Notes: generated from the letters alone by a model not told the origin. Positions 17,525 through 28,085 are shown, numbered from the stretch's first letter. The stretch is DNA of 64,000 nt from Sphaerotilus natans (GCF_900156335.1 NZ_FTMZ01000019.1:1-64000); one strand, 5' to 3'. Numbers and translations: made by a program.

Positions 17525-18978
17525 TCCATGCGCTGGCGGCGCGGCACCGAGGCGCTGGCCGAGCGGGTGGCCTGGTCGCGCTCGGCGCTGGCGAGCTGCT
17601 CCTGCAGCTGGCGCGACATGCTGTCGAAGCGGGCACGCGCCGCGGCGGACAGTTCGGTGGCCTGGGCGGCCCGGGCGATCTGCATCGGGTCGACGTGGGC
17701 GCCCTTGACCTTGAACTCGAAGTGCAGGTGCGGGCCGGTGGCCCAGCCGGTGGCGCCGACCGCGCCGATCAGGTCGCTCTGGCTGACCGACTGGCCCTTG
17801 CGCACGTCGATGCGGCTCAGGTGGGCGTAGACGGTGGCGCGGTCGCCGCTGTGCTTGACGATGACCACATTGCCGTAGCCGTTCTGCACGCCGGCGAAGT
17901 CGACCACGCCGTCACCGACCACACGCACCGGCGTGCCGGTCGGCGCGCCATAGTCGACGCCCAGGTGGGCGCGCCAAGTCTGCATGATCGGGTGGAAGCG
18001 CATCGCGAAGCCGGAGGTGACCCGCGAGAAGGCCAGCGGCGAGGCCAGGAAGGCCTTGGCCTTGCTCTTGCCGTCCGGGCTGAAGTAGGCGCCCTTGCTG
18101 CCCGGCTCCTGGAACCAGACCGCCGCATGGGTGTCGTTGCCGTTGACGAAGCGCGCGGCCAGCACCCGGCCCGAGGAGGTTCCCCAGGTGACCGGCTCGC
18201 CGTCGGCGGTCATGGTCTCGTAGACCACCGAGAAGCGGTCGCCCTTGCGCAGTTCGCGGCGGAAGTCGATGTCGCTGCCGAACATCTCGGCGATCTGGCC
18301 GGTGACCGCATCGGGCAGACGTGCCTCGTCGGCGGCGGCGAACAGGGTCGAGCTGATCGTCGCGGCGCCGGTGCGGGTCTCGATCTGCATCGGCAACTGC
18401 TCGCTGGTCGCCTTCAGGCCGCTGTCGTCGCGGCGCACGGTGATGCGGGTGAAGTGGGTGCTGTTCTGCGCGCTGTCGGCGGCCGGGCCGCGCACGACCA
18501 GTTCCTGCAGCTGACCGCCACCCGGCGTCGATTCGGTCACGGCCTGCAGCATCTTGCCCGGCCTGCCCGAAAGGATGGTGCGTGCTGCCGGGTCGGTCCG
18601 CAAGAATTGCGCAGCCTCCGCATCGGACACGCCCAGGCGCCGCAGCAGGGTGTCGGCGGTGTCGGTCGAGCGGGTCAGGTCGGTGCGATGCAGCAGCATC
18701 TCGTACTCGGCCAGCGCCTCGGCCTGCTCGTCGAGGCCCGTCGGCGTGACCGTCTCGACGACGGTCTGCACGTTCTTCGGCGTCGAGTCGATCATGCTCA
18801 GCGGCGCCACGCCAAACGCGGTCACGCCGCTGAAGGTCAGCACGGCCGTGACGATCGCGCTGAAGGTCTTCGGATGTCGACGGATCGTGAGATCGGCGTG
18901 CGCCAGTTGCAGGCGCACCTTTTCACCCAGGTTGTTCACGAGCGATGTTCTTGGTTCGTGGAAGGTGCGCGAGCACAT
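17521..18978 (-). CDS. M23-family murein endopeptidase, membrane anchored
   Basis: A 485-residue protein. One N-terminal hydrophobic helix (about residues 38-60), a periplasmic region with an OapA/LysM-like fold (about 75-310), and an M23 LytM-type zinc peptidase domain (about 330-430) with HLGVDY (H and D ligands), YAHL and HLHFE. All metal ligands are present, so it should be an active D,D-endopeptidase related to MepM. The first ATG (used here) has a purine-rich sequence directly abutting it, which is poor spacing. A GTG 13 codons in is an alternative start. Divergent from tyrS. Confidence 0.9.
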   Translation of the reverse strand: MCSRTFHEPRTSLVNNLGEKVRLQLAHADLTIRRHPKTFSAIVTAVLTFSGVTAFGVAPLSMIDSTPKNVQTVVETVTPTGLDEQAEALAEYEMLLHRTDLTRSTDTADTLLRRLGVSDAEAAQFLRTDPAARTILSGRPGKMLQAVTESTPGGGQLQELVVRGPAADSAQNSTHFTRITVRRDDSGLKATSEQLPMQIETRTGAATISSTLFAAADEARLPDAVTGQIAEMFGSDIDFRRELRKGDRFSVVYETMTADGEPVTWGTSSGRVLAARFVNGNDTHAAVWFQEPGSKGAYFSPDGKSKAKAFLASPLAFSRVTSGFAMRFHPIMQTWRAHLGVDYGAPTGTPVRVVGDGVVDFAGVQNGYGNVVIVKHSGDRATVYAHLSRIDVRKGQSVSQSDLIGAVGATGWATGPHLHFEFKVKGAHVDPMQIARAAQATELSAAARARFDSMSRQLQEQLASAERDQATRSASASVPRRQRME

Positions 18979-19112
18979 CCTTCCCGGATTGACGTCCGGC
19001 CCCCGGTCTCTCCCTCCATGCTCGCCATCCGCCGGTGGCTCGTGCCGGCTGGGACTGACGCTCTAGAATCCGGGACCCGCTCTCGTTGGTGTCTGTTGTT
19101 CTTGGTTCTGTC

Positions 19113-19140
19113 TTGATCTGCGAAACCGGACCAGTATACC
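19113..19140 (+). promoter_or_regulatory. Candidate promoter of tyrS
   Basis: TTGATC (19113-19118), a 16-bp gap, and TATACC (19135-19140), about 44 bp upstream of the tyrS ATG. Confidence 0.5.
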
Positions 19141-19183
19141 CACGCACTTCGAAGTTACGAACCAATAACCCCCCGTTTCACTC

Positions 19184-20407
19184 ATGGGCCAACATTTAAC
19201 CGAAATTGAAGATTCCGTGCGTCAGGCGCTGGAGGTCACGCTGCGCGGCTGTGAAGAACTGCTGCCGCAGCCGGAATGGGTGGGGAAACTGCAACGCGCG
19301 CAACGCACCGGCCAGCCGCTGCGCATCAAGCTCGGCCTGGATCCGACCGCGCCCGACATCCATCTGGGGCACACCGTGGTCCTGAACAAGATGCGCCAGT
19401 TGCAGGATCTGGGGCATCAGGTGATCTTCCTGATTGGCGACTTCACCTCGATGATCGGCGACCCGTCGGGCCGCAACGCTACCCGTCCCCCTCTGACGGC
19501 CGAGCAGATCAAGGTCAACGCGGAGACCTACTACCGCCAGGCCAGCTTGGTGCTGGATCCGGCGCGCACCGAGATCCGTTACAACTCCGAGTGGTCGGAT
19601 CCGCTGGGCGCGCGCGGCATGATCGAGCTGGCCAGCCGCTACACGGTGGCGCGCATGATGGAGCGCGACGACTTCACCAAGCGCTTCAAGGCCGGCACGC
19701 CGATCTCGGTGCACGAGTTCCTGTACCCCCTGATGCAGGGGTATGACTCGGTCGCGCTGAAGTCCGATCTGGAACTGGGCGGCACGGACCAGAAGTTCAA
19801 TCTGCTGATGGGTCGCCACCTGCAGCAGGAGTATGGCCAGGAGCCGCAGTGCATCCTGACGATGCCGCTGCTGGTGGGCCTGGACGGCGTGGACAAGATG
19901 TCCAAGTCCAAGGGCAACTACATCGGCATCAGCGAGCCGGCCAACGCGATGTTCGCCAAGCTGCTGTCGATCAGCGACGACCTGATGTGGACCTACTTCA
20001 CGCTGCTGAGCTTCCGCAGCGAGGCGGAGATCGCCGCGCTGAAGGCCGAGGTCCAGGCCGGGCGCAATCCGAAGGATGCCAAGGTGATGCTGGCCAAGGA
20101 GATCACCACCCGCTTCCACGGCGCAGCGGCGGCCGACGCGGCCGAGCAGGACTTCCAGAACCGATCGAAGGGCGGCATTCCGGACGAGATCCCGGAGGTG
20201 ACGCTGTCGGGCGCGCCGCTGGGCATCGGCGCGCTGCTGAAGCAGGCCAATCTGGTGGCCTCGTCCAGCGAGGGCCTGCGCATGGTCGAGCAGGGCGGCG
20301 TGCGCATCGACGGCGCGGTCGTCAGCGACAAAGGCCTGAAGATCGAGGCGGGCACCTTCGTGGTGCAGGTCGGCAAGCGCAAGTTCGCCAAGGTCACGCT
20401 GGGCTGA
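19184..20407 (+). CDS. tyrS: Tyrosyl-tRNA synthetase
   Basis: A 407-residue class I synthetase. HIGH-type motif HLGH in [21 protein letters not shown] exactly present in [12 protein letters not shown] near residue 240; C-terminal S4 RNA-binding domain from about residue 345. The tyrosine-binding region, with [13 protein letters not shown], is typical. The long bacterial form rather than the short TyrZ-like architecture with WxxY is not resolved by eye. The second half of the intergenic region upstream is relatively AT-rich, which fits a promoter. Confidence 0.97.
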   Translation: MGQHLTEIEDSVRQALEVTLRGCEELLPQPEWVGKLQRAQRTGQPLRIKLGLDPTAPDIHLGHTVVLNKMRQLQDLGHQVIFLIGDFTSMIGDPSGRNATRPPLTAEQIKVNAETYYRQASLVLDPARTEIRYNSEWSDPLGARGMIELASRYTVARMMERDDFTKRFKAGTPISVHEFLYPLMQGYDSVALKSDLELGGTDQKFNLLMGRHLQQEYGQEPQCILTMPLLVGLDGVDKMSKSKGNYIGISEPANAMFAKLLSISDDLMWTYFTLLSFRSEAEIAALKAEVQAGRNPKDAKVMLAKEITTRFHGAAAADAAEQDFQNRSKGGIPDEIPEVTLSGAPLGIGALLKQANLVASSSEGLRMVEQGGVRIDGAVVSDKGLKIEAGTFVVQVGKRKFAKVTLG

Positions 20408-20440
20408 GTCACCCGGCGCCAGGTCGGGACCGCCAAGAAG

Positions 20441-20471
20441 AAGGGCCGCATCCGCGGCCCTTTCTCATTCT
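20441..20471 (+). terminator. Intrinsic terminator of tyrS
   Basis: AGGGCCGC-at-CCGCGGCCCT with a following TTTCTCATTCTT tract; it lies in the convergent gap before the Bug receptor gene. Confidence 0.8.
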
Positions 20472-20524
20472 TCCCGGGCCTCAGGCAGACCGGTGCGCAG
20501 CAGCCAGTGCCTGAGCCGGTGCCT

Positions 20525-21496
20525 TCAGTCGGCGTACTGGCCGGCGGCCTTGATGACCGGGCCCCACTTGGCGATCTCGGCCTCGACGAACTTCTTGTGC
20601 TCGGCCGGGTTGACGCGGCCGTCGTCGACGATGTCGGCGCCCAGCGCTTCCTGGTTCTTGATGAACTGGGCGTCCTTCAGCGCCGTCTTCAGCGCGGCGT
20701 TGACCTTGTCGAGCACCGGCTTCGGGGTGTTCTTCGGTGCGTACAGGCCGTGCCAGATGGTGACGTTGAAGCCCTTCAGCCCGACCTCGTTCAGGGTCGG
20801 CAGGTTCTTCACCGCCTCGCCGGTCAGGCGCTTGGTGGTGGTGACCGCATAGGCCTTGACCTTGCCGCCGCTGATCTGGCCGGTGGTGTTGGTGGTCTGG
20901 TCGCACATCAGGTCGACCTGGCCGCCGATCAGGTCGGTCATCGCCGGGCCGGTGCCCTTGTACGGCACGGTGGTCATGTCGATCTTGGTGCTCTGCTGGA
21001 ACAGCAGGCCGCACAGGTGCGAGGCCGATCCCAGGCCGGCGTTGGCCAGGTTGATCTTGCCCTTGTTGGCGTCGAGCCACTTGGCCAGCTCGCCATAGTT
21101 GGCCGCCGGCATCGTCGGACGCGCGATCAGCGTCATCGGCACCTCGTTGACCAGACCCAGGTATTCGAAGTCGTTGAGCGCGTCGTACTGCAGCTTGCGG
21201 TACAGCGCCGGCGCGGTAGCCATCGCGACGTGGGCCAGCAGCAGGGTGTAGCCATCCGCACCGGCCTTGGCGACCTTGGTGTGGCCCAGCGTGCCGCCGG
21301 CGCCGGCGACGTTCTCGATGATGACCTGGCCGCCCAGCGGCTTGCGGATCGCTTCGGCCAGATCACGGGCCACCTTGTCGGTCGGACCACCTGCGGCGAA
21401 CGGCACGACGATGGTGATCGGCTTTTCGGGATAGTTCTGGGCCGAGGCGCCAAGGGCCATCGTGGCGAGGGTCACGGCCGTGAGCAGACGCTTCAT
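20525..21496 (-). CDS. Bug/TctC-family periplasmic solute-binding protein
   Basis: A 323-residue protein with a cleavable signal peptide (MKRLLTAVTLATMALGASA) and the Bug fold opening YPEKPITIVVPFAAGGPTDKVARDLAE. These receptors, greatly expanded in Burkholderiales, bind carboxylates, amides or aromatic acids for tripartite tricarboxylate transporters. No TctA/TctB genes lie nearby, so it is an orphan receptor whose transporter would be elsewhere. A GGAGAC ribosome site precedes the ATG. Ligand unknown. Confidence 0.92.
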   Translation of the reverse strand: MKRLLTAVTLATMALGASAQNYPEKPITIVVPFAAGGPTDKVARDLAEAIRKPLGGQVIIENVAGAGGTLGHTKVAKAGADGYTLLLAHVAMATAPALYRKLQYDALNDFEYLGLVNEVPMTLIARPTMPAANYGELAKWLDANKGKINLANAGLGSASHLCGLLFQQSTKIDMTTVPYKGTGPAMTDLIGGQVDLMCDQTTNTTGQISGGKVKAYAVTTTKRLTGEAVKNLPTLNEVGLKGFNVTIWHGLYAPKNTPKPVLDKVNAALKTALKDAQFIKNQEALGADIVDDGRVNPAEHKKFVEAEIAKWGPVIKAAGQYAD

Positions 21497-21661
21497 GGGG
21501 TCTCCGGGATCTGTGGGCTAGGTGTTGTCCGCAAGGACGGGTAGATCAGTCGGCGCGCCAGCCCGAGCCAGCGCGCGAGCGCATGGTAGCGGCGCGTGCC
21601 CGCGCCGGTATCTCGGAAACTACTTAAGACCGTCAGTTCCTGTCAGCTTCTGTCTGGTTGT

Positions 21662-22930
21662 TCAACGGTAGCTGCGCCGGTCCTCGATGACCCGGCCGTC
21701 GTTGGGCAGACTGCCCGGCGCGGTCAGCACGATCGTCGCGCGCAGCTTGGTCACCTCGCGCACCGTGTCGGCCAGCCGATCGGCCAGGCCCTCGGGTGCC
21801 TGGGCGCACTCGACCTGCAGCGTCATGCGGTCGTCGGTCATCTCGCCCTCGACGACCAGCCGCGCGCGCCCGAGCCCGCCATCCGCATGGCGGCGCAGCA
21901 CCTCGGCTACCTGCGAGGGGTGAACGAACATGCCGCGCACCTTGGTGGTCTGATCGGCACGGCCGAGCCAGCCGCGGATGCGCGGTGCGCTGCGGCCGCT
22001 CGGGCAGGGTCCGGGCAGGATGGCCGACAGGTCGCCGGTGCCGAAGCGGATCAGCGGGTAGTCGGGGTTGAGCGTCGTCACCACCACCTCGCCGACCTCG
22101 CCGTCGGGCACCGGGTCGTTCGTGCCGGGGCGCACGATCTCGACGATCACGCCCTCGTCGAGCACCAGGCCCTCGCGCGCGGCGGTCTCGTAGGCGATCA
22201 GGCCGAGGTCTGCGGTGGCGTAGCACTGGAAGCCCTGCACGCCGCGCTCGGCCAGCCAGTCGCGCAGGCTGGGCGGAAAGGCCTCGCCGCTGACCAGCGC
22301 CTTGGTGACTGAACCGATGTCGGTGCCAGTCTCGGCCGCCTTCTCGACCAGGATCTTCAGGAAGCCGGGCGTGCCGATGTAGCCGTGCGGGCGCAGCTCG
22401 GTCATCGCCTGCAGCTGCAGCTCGGTGTTGCCGACGCCGCCGGCGAAGACCGCGCAGCCCAGCGCATGCGCGCCGGTCTCCATCATCGAGCCCGCTGGCG
22501 TCAGGTGGTAGCTGAAGCTGTTGTGGATCAGGTCGCCGGCGCGCAATCCCGCGGCGAAGATCGCGCGGGCCATGCGCCAGTAGTCGCGCCCGGCGCCTTC
22601 GGGCTCGTAGATCGGACCGGGCGACTGGAAGACCCGCAGCGCGCCGCGCCCCGGGCCCTGGCCACGCCAGCCGATCGCGGCGAAGCCGCCGAAGGCGTCG
22701 CGGGCGCGCTGCGCCTTCTGCCGCTCGAGCAGTTCGCCCTTGCGGATCACCGGCAGGCGCGCCAGCGCGGCGCGGTCGGTCACCGCGGCGGCATCGATGC
22801 CGGCCAGCAGCTCGGCGAAGGCCGGCGTGCCCGCCTGCGCATGCGCCACCTGGGCCGGCAGGGCTGCGAACTGCGCCGCCTCGCGTTCGGCCGGGTCGCG
22901 GGTTTCCAGTGCGTCGTAGAACTCGCTCAC
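21662..22930 (-). CDS. PaaK-like AMP-ligase homologue with degenerate active-site motifs
   Basis: A 422-residue protein resembling phenylacetate-CoA ligase across its length (HNSFSYHLTPAG, GNTELQLQAM, YIGTPGFLKIL, LVSGEAFPPSLRDWL, GEVGEVVVTTLNPDYPLIRFGTGDLSAI, GRADQTTKVRGMFVHPSQV). The ATP-binding P-loop expected as SSGTTGKP reads QSPGPIYEPEG, and the C-terminal segment that normally carries the catalytic lysine reads GSLPNDGRVIEDRR with no lysine. It may not adenylate in the usual way. GTG start with an AAAGG upstream. Last gene of the Liv-type operon. Confidence 0.85.
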   Translation of the reverse strand: MSEFYDALETRDPAEREAAQFAALPAQVAHAQAGTPAFAELLAGIDAAAVTDRAALARLPVIRKGELLERQKAQRARDAFGGFAAIGWRGQGPGRGALRVFQSPGPIYEPEGAGRDYWRMARAIFAAGLRAGDLIHNSFSYHLTPAGSMMETGAHALGCAVFAGGVGNTELQLQAMTELRPHGYIGTPGFLKILVEKAAETGTDIGSVTKALVSGEAFPPSLRDWLAERGVQGFQCYATADLGLIAYETAAREGLVLDEGVIVEIVRPGTNDPVPDGEVGEVVVTTLNPDYPLIRFGTGDLSAILPGPCPSGRSAPRIRGWLGRADQTTKVRGMFVHPSQVAEVLRRHADGGLGRARLVVEGEMTDDRMTLQVECAQAPEGLADRLADTVREVTKLRATIVLTAPGSLPNDGRVIEDRRSYR

Positions 22931-22958
22931 GGCGCAGCCTTTCTTTCTCGGGGTGAAG

Positions 22959-22983
22959 AGAGGAGGGGAGAGGGGAGAGGGGC
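22959..22983. repeat. Homopurine (7-bp) tandem repeat in the livF–PaaK-like gap
   Basis: GAGGGGA units repeat about three times, making a polypurine tract on plus and a CU-rich segment in the minus-strand mRNA between the two genes. Function unknown; slippage-prone. Confidence 0.6.
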
Positions 22984-22988
22984 CAGCC

Positions 22989-23801
<813 letters not shown>

Positions 23802-23841
23802 GGTGCGTGTCCGCTGGGGTGGGGGATCAGGGCTCAGGCGC

Positions 23842-25170
23842 TCAGGACTGGCAGTCCTCGGGCTTGCGGCGCTCGAGCTTCTTCTCGGTGGCGTACTTGT
23901 CGGCGGCGGCCTTGACCATCGGCTTGAGGATCATCTCGTCGGCCTGCAGCCAGTCGGAGGTGAAGCCCCATTTCTTGCCGTCCCAGGTGTGCACCCGGAC
24001 CCAGCCGGCGCCGACATGGTCCTGGCAGCTGGTCGAGACCGGCCGCATCACGCCGGCGAAGCCCAGGCCATCGAGCTTCTTCTGGTCGAGCGCGAGGTTT
24101 TCCAGGCCCCAGCGGACCTGCTCGCCGGTCATGACCTTGCCCTTGCCGAAGCGCTCCTGCGCCCGCTTGACGCCCTCGACGCCGAGCATGGCCGAGATCA
24201 TGCCGCGCATGTAGAGCACCGAGCCGACCTCCTCCTTCGGACCGGTGCCTTGGCCCTTGGCATGCAGCTTGGCCAGGATGTCCTGCACCACCTTGGCCTC
24301 GGGCTGCGCGCCGTGCTGGATGGCCGCGGCGTTGTAGCCCTTGGCCGCCTCGCCGACGTCCTTGACATCGGGCTCGGCGCCGGCCCACCACACGCCGTAC
24401 ATCTTCTCGCGCGGATAGCCGGTGGCCACCGCCTCCTTCAGCGCGGTGGAGTTCATCACGCCCCAGCCCCACAGGAAGACATAGTCCGGGCGGCTCTGGC
24501 GGATCTGCAGCCAGGTCGACTTCTGCTCGACGCCCGGCGCGGTCACCGGCAGCATCTGCAGCTCGAAGCCATGGGTCTTGGCGCGTTCCTGCAGCACCGG
24601 GATCGGCTCCTTGCCGAAGGGCGAGTCGTGGTAGACCAGCGCGATCTTCTTGCCCTTGAGCTTGTCGAGGCCGCCTTCTTTCTTGCCGACATGCTGCACC
24701 AGCGCGTCGGCGTTGATCCAGTAGGTGCCCAGCAGCGGGAAGTTCCACTTGAACACGCCGCCGTCGGCCGACTCCGAGCGACCGTAGCCGGCGGTGATCA
24801 GCGGGATCTTGTCGACGGGTGCCTTCTCGGTCAGCGCGAAGGTGATGCCGGTCGACAGCGGCTGGAACACGGTGGCGCCCTTGCCCTTCAGGCGCTCGTA
24901 GCACTCGACGCCGCGGTCGGTGGCGTAGCCGGTCTCGCATTCCTCGAAGGTGATCTTCACGCCGTTGAGGCCATTGTTCGCGTTGACCAGCTTCAGGTAG
25001 TCCACATAGCCGTTGGCGAAGGGCACGCCGTTGGGCGCGTACGGGCCGGTGCGGTAGACCAGCACCGGGAAGAACTGCTCCTTGGCCTGCGCGAAGGCGG
25101 CCGGGGCGGTGGTCGCGCCGGCGACGGCGGCGACGATCGAGGCGGCGAGGGCGAGCGACTTCAGCTTCAT
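23842..25170 (-). CDS. Liv-type ABC transporter periplasmic binding protein
   Basis: A 442-residue protein with signal peptide (cleavage near residue 27, …APAAFAQA) and a type I periplasmic binding fold (receptor family ligand-binding; VLVYRTGPYAPNGVPFANGYVDYLKLVNANNGLNGVKI-like opening seen in sections). It is longer than amino-acid LivK (about 370), as in receptors for aromatic or other organic acids. A conserved C-terminal DWLQADEMIL segment follows. Ligand is inferred only from the acyl-CoA ligases in the operon. Confidence 0.9.
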   Translation of the reverse strand: MKLKSLALAASIVAAVAGATTAPAAFAQAKEQFFPVLVYRTGPYAPNGVPFANGYVDYLKLVNANNGLNGVKITFEECETGYATDRGVECYERLKGKGATVFQPLSTGITFALTEKAPVDKIPLITAGYGRSESADGGVFKWNFPLLGTYWINADALVQHVGKKEGGLDKLKGKKIALVYHDSPFGKEPIPVLQERAKTHGFELQMLPVTAPGVEQKSTWLQIRQSRPDYVFLWGWGVMNSTALKEAVATGYPREKMYGVWWAGAEPDVKDVGEAAKGYNAAAIQHGAQPEAKVVQDILAKLHAKGQGTGPKEEVGSVLYMRGMISAMLGVEGVKRAQERFGKGKVMTGEQVRWGLENLALDQKKLDGLGFAGVMRPVSTSCQDHVGAGWVRVHTWDGKKWGFTSDWLQADEMILKPMVKAAADKYATEKKLERRKPEDCQS

Positions 25171-25236
25171 GGGAACCTCCGGGTCAGCAGGCGTGGGGGA
25201 ACACGCGGTGGGATGGGGGGACAGGACGGACGCGAT

Positions 25237-26301
25237 TCAGTGCGGGAAGGGCCACAGGCGCAGCTTTTCCTTGGCGATCGACCACAGCCGGGCCAGGCCG
25301 TGCGGCTCGACGATCAGGAAGAAGACGATCAGCGCGCCGAAGATCATGTATTCCAGGTGCGAGGCGGTCGCGGTGGAGATCGGCACGCCCAGCCAGGCCG
25401 GGATCTGGTTGAGCAGGATCGGCAGGATCACGATGAAGGCCGCGCCGAAGAAGCTGCCCATGATCGAGCCCAGGCCGCCGATGATGATCATGAACAGCAG
25501 CTGGAAGGAGCGGTCGATCGAGAACGCCGCCGGCTCCCACGAGCCCAGGTGCACGAAGCCCCACAGGCCGCCGGCCACGCCGACGATGAAGCTCGACACC
25601 GCGAAGGCGCTGAGCTTGGCCTGCACCGGGCGGATGCCGATCACCGAGGCGGCCACGTCCATGTCGCGCATCGCCATCCACTCGCGCCCGACATTGCCGC
25701 GCACCAGGTTCTTGGCCATCAGGGCGAACACGCACAGGAAGGCCAGGCAGAACAGGTATTTCGCCGCCGGCGTGTCGATCGGCAGGCCCAGCACCTGCAG
25801 GCCCGAGACGCTGACCGAGCCGGAGGCCGAGTCGTTGGTGAACCACTTGATGCGCAGGAAGCTCCAGTCGATGAAGAACTGCGCCGCCAGCGTCGCCACC
25901 GCCAGATAGAGGCCCTTGATGCGCAGCGACGGGATGCCGAACAGCACGCCCACCACCGTCGAGCAGACCCCGCCCAGCAGCAGCGCCGGGACCACCGGCA
26001 TGCCGTCGATGCGGACGAAGAAGTTGTAGGCCGCGTAGGCGCCGACGGCCATGAAGCCGCCGGTCCCCAGCGAGATCTGGCCGCAGTAGCCGACCAGGAT
26101 GTTGAGCCCGAGGGCTGCCAGCGACAGGATCAGGAAGGGAATCAGGATGGCGCGGAAGATGTATTCCGAGGCCAGCATTGGCACCACCGTCGCTGCGAAG
26201 GCGACGAGCAGCAGGATGCCCAGCCGGTCCTGCGCGATCGGGAAGATCTGCTGGTCCGAGGCGTAGCTGGTCTTGAACTGGCCGTTCTCACGGTAAAGCA
26301 T
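25237..26301 (-). CDS. livM: Liv-type ABC transporter permease (LivM-like)
   Basis: A 354-residue multi-pass permease. The family signature ALGLNILVGYCGQISLGTGGFMAVGAYAA is seen in pieces around residues 60-95. An N-terminal extension of about 20 residues (YRENGQFKTSYASDQQIF) resembles the LivM variants in acyl-CoA-ligase operons of Burkholderiales. The ribosome site is GAGGAGACACC. Thirty bases follow livH. Confidence 0.92.
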   Translation of the reverse strand: MLYRENGQFKTSYASDQQIFPIAQDRLGILLLVAFAATVVPMLASEYIFRAILIPFLILSLAALGLNILVGYCGQISLGTGGFMAVGAYAAYNFFVRIDGMPVVPALLLGGVCSTVVGVLFGIPSLRIKGLYLAVATLAAQFFIDWSFLRIKWFTNDSASGSVSVSGLQVLGLPIDTPAAKYLFCLAFLCVFALMAKNLVRGNVGREWMAMRDMDVAASVIGIRPVQAKLSAFAVSSFIVGVAGGLWGFVHLGSWEPAAFSIDRSFQLLFMIIIGGLGSIMGSFFGAAFIVILPILLNQIPAWLGVPISTATASHLEYMIFGALIVFFLIVEPHGLARLWSIAKEKLRLWPFPH

Positions 26302-26331
26302 GGGGGTGTCTCCTCAGACTCGGATTCGGAC

Positions 26332-27261
26332 TCAGACGCGATCGATGATCTTCTCGCCGAACAGGCCTTGCGGACGCACCAGCAGGAAGACCAGCGCCAG
26401 CGCATAGGCGAACCAGATCTCGATGCCGCCGCCCACCATCGAGCCGATGTAGACCTCCGAGAGCTTCTCGCCCACGCCGATGATCAGCCCGCCGATGATG
26501 GCGCCCGGCACCGAGGTCAGGCCGCCGAGGATCACCACCGGCAGCGCCTTCAGCGCCACCAGCGACAGCGAGAACTGCACGCCCAGCTTGCTGCCCCAGA
26601 TGATCCCGGCCACCAGCGCGACGAACCCGGCCACCGACCAGACGATCACCCAGATGCGGTTGAGCGGAATGCCGATGGACTGCGCCGCCTGGTGGTCGTC
26701 GGCCACTGCGCGCAGCGCGCGGCCGGTGGCGGTGTACTGGAAGAAGGCCGCCAGGACCGCCACCATCGAGGCGGCGATCAGCGCCGCATACAGATCCTCC
26801 TGACCCACCAGGATGCCGCCCTGGAAGACGTTCTCCAGCAGGAAGATCGGGTCCTTGGGCAGACCGACATCGATCTTGTAGATGTCCGAGCCGAAGATCG
26901 TCTGGCCGGCGCCGTCGAGGAAGTAGGTCACGCCCAGCGTGGCCATCAAGAGCGTGATGCCCTCCTGGTTGACCAGCTTGCCCAGCACCCAGCGCTCGAT
27001 CACCCAGGCCACGCCGACCATCACCGCCATCGCGGCGAGGAAGGCCAGGATGTTGCCCAGCGTCTTGCTCTCGATGCCCAGGCCGGCCGGGATCCATTCG
27101 GAGAAGCGCGCCATCGCCAGCGCGGCGAACAGCACCATCGCGCCCTGCGCGAAGTTGAAGACGCCGGAGGCCTTGAAGATCAGCACGAAGCCGAGGGCGA
27201 TCAGCGAATACAGCATGCCCGTCATCAGGCCGCCGATCAGGGTCTCGAGGAAGAATCCCAT
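26332..27261 (-). CDS. livH: Liv-type ABC transporter permease (LivH-like)
   Basis: A 309-residue multi-pass permease beginning MGFFLETLIGGLMTGMLYSLIALGFVLIFKA. The start is chosen at 27261, where that canonical LivH N-terminus begins with GGGAGAC upstream. The conserved FNFAQGAM segment and C-terminal LLVRPQGLFGEKI are present. Forms the channel with LivM. Confidence 0.93.
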   Translation of the reverse strand: MGFFLETLIGGLMTGMLYSLIALGFVLIFKASGVFNFAQGAMVLFAALAMARFSEWIPAGLGIESKTLGNILAFLAAMAVMVGVAWVIERWVLGKLVNQEGITLLMATLGVTYFLDGAGQTIFGSDIYKIDVGLPKDPIFLLENVFQGGILVGQEDLYAALIAASMVAVLAAFFQYTATGRALRAVADDHQAAQSIGIPLNRIWVIVWSVAGFVALVAGIIWGSKLGVQFSLSLVALKALPVVILGGLTSVPGAIIGGLIIGVGEKLSEVYIGSMVGGGIEIWFAYALALVFLLVRPQGLFGEKIIDRV

Positions 27262-27281
27262 GTTGCGTGTCTCCCTGCGGT

Positions 27282-28085
27282 TCAGTGGCTGGTGCCGAGG
27301 TACGCGCGGATGACGTCCTCGTTGCTGCGCACCTCGTCGGGCGTGCCGTCGCCGATCTTCTTGCCGTAGTCGAGCACGACGACGCGGTCGGAAATGTCCA
27401 TCACCACGCCCATGTCGTGCTCGATCAGCACGATCGTGGTGCCGAACTCCTCGTTGACGTCGAGGATGAAGCGGCACATGTCCTGCTTCTCCTCGACGTT
27501 CATGCCGGCCATCGGCTCGTCGAGCAGCAGCACCTGCGGCTCCATCGCCAGCGCGCGGCCGAGGTCGACGCGCTTCTGCAGGCCGTAGGGCAGCCGTCCG
27601 ACCGGCGTCTTGCGGAAGGCCTGGATCTCCAGGAAGTCGATGATGTGCTCGACCTGCTCGCGGTGCGCCGACTCCTCGCGCTCGGCCGGGCCCCAGCGCA
27701 GCGCCTGAAGGAAGAGGTTGCTCTTCATCTTCATGTTGCGCCCGGTCATGATGTTGTCGATCACGCTCATGCCCTTGAACAGCGCCAGGTTCTGGAAGGT
27801 GCGCGCCAGCCCCATCTCGGCGACCTGCCGGCGGTTCATGTGACCGAAGGTCTGGCCGCGGAAGGTGATCCTGCCCTCCTGCGGCGCGTAGACGCCGTTG
27901 ATGCAGTTGAGCATCGAGCTCTTGCCCGCGCCGTTCGGGCCGATGATCGAGCGGATCTCATGCTCGCGCACATTGAAGCTGATGTCGGTCAGCGCCTTGA
28001 CGCCGCCGAAGCGCAAGGAGATGTTGGCCACGTCCAGGATGACGTCGCCGATCTTCTTGCCGCTGCTGTCGTGGCTGTTGCTCAT
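27282..28085 (-). CDS. livG: Liv-type ABC transporter ATP-binding protein (LivG-like)
   Basis: A 267-residue ATPase. Walker A GPNGAGKSS, the LivG-specific GLARTFQNLALF block, signature LPYGLQKRVDLGRAL, Walker B VLLLDEPMAGMN and H-loop LIEHDM are all seen. The start at 28085 overlaps the stop of the upstream acyl-CoA ligase (ATGA), so ligase and transporter are co-translated. The first 15 residues (NSHDSSGKK) are variable. Confidence 0.94.
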   Translation of the reverse strand: MSNSHDSSGKKIGDVILDVANISLRFGGVKALTDISFNVREHEIRSIIGPNGAGKSSMLNCINGVYAPQEGRITFRGQTFGHMNRRQVAEMGLARTFQNLALFKGMSVIDNIMTGRNMKMKSNLFLQALRWGPAEREESAHREQVEHIIDFLEIQAFRKTPVGRLPYGLQKRVDLGRALAMEPQVLLLDEPMAGMNVEEKQDMCRFILDVNEEFGTTIVLIEHDMGVVMDISDRVVVLDYGKKIGDGTPDEVRSNEDVIRAYLGTSH

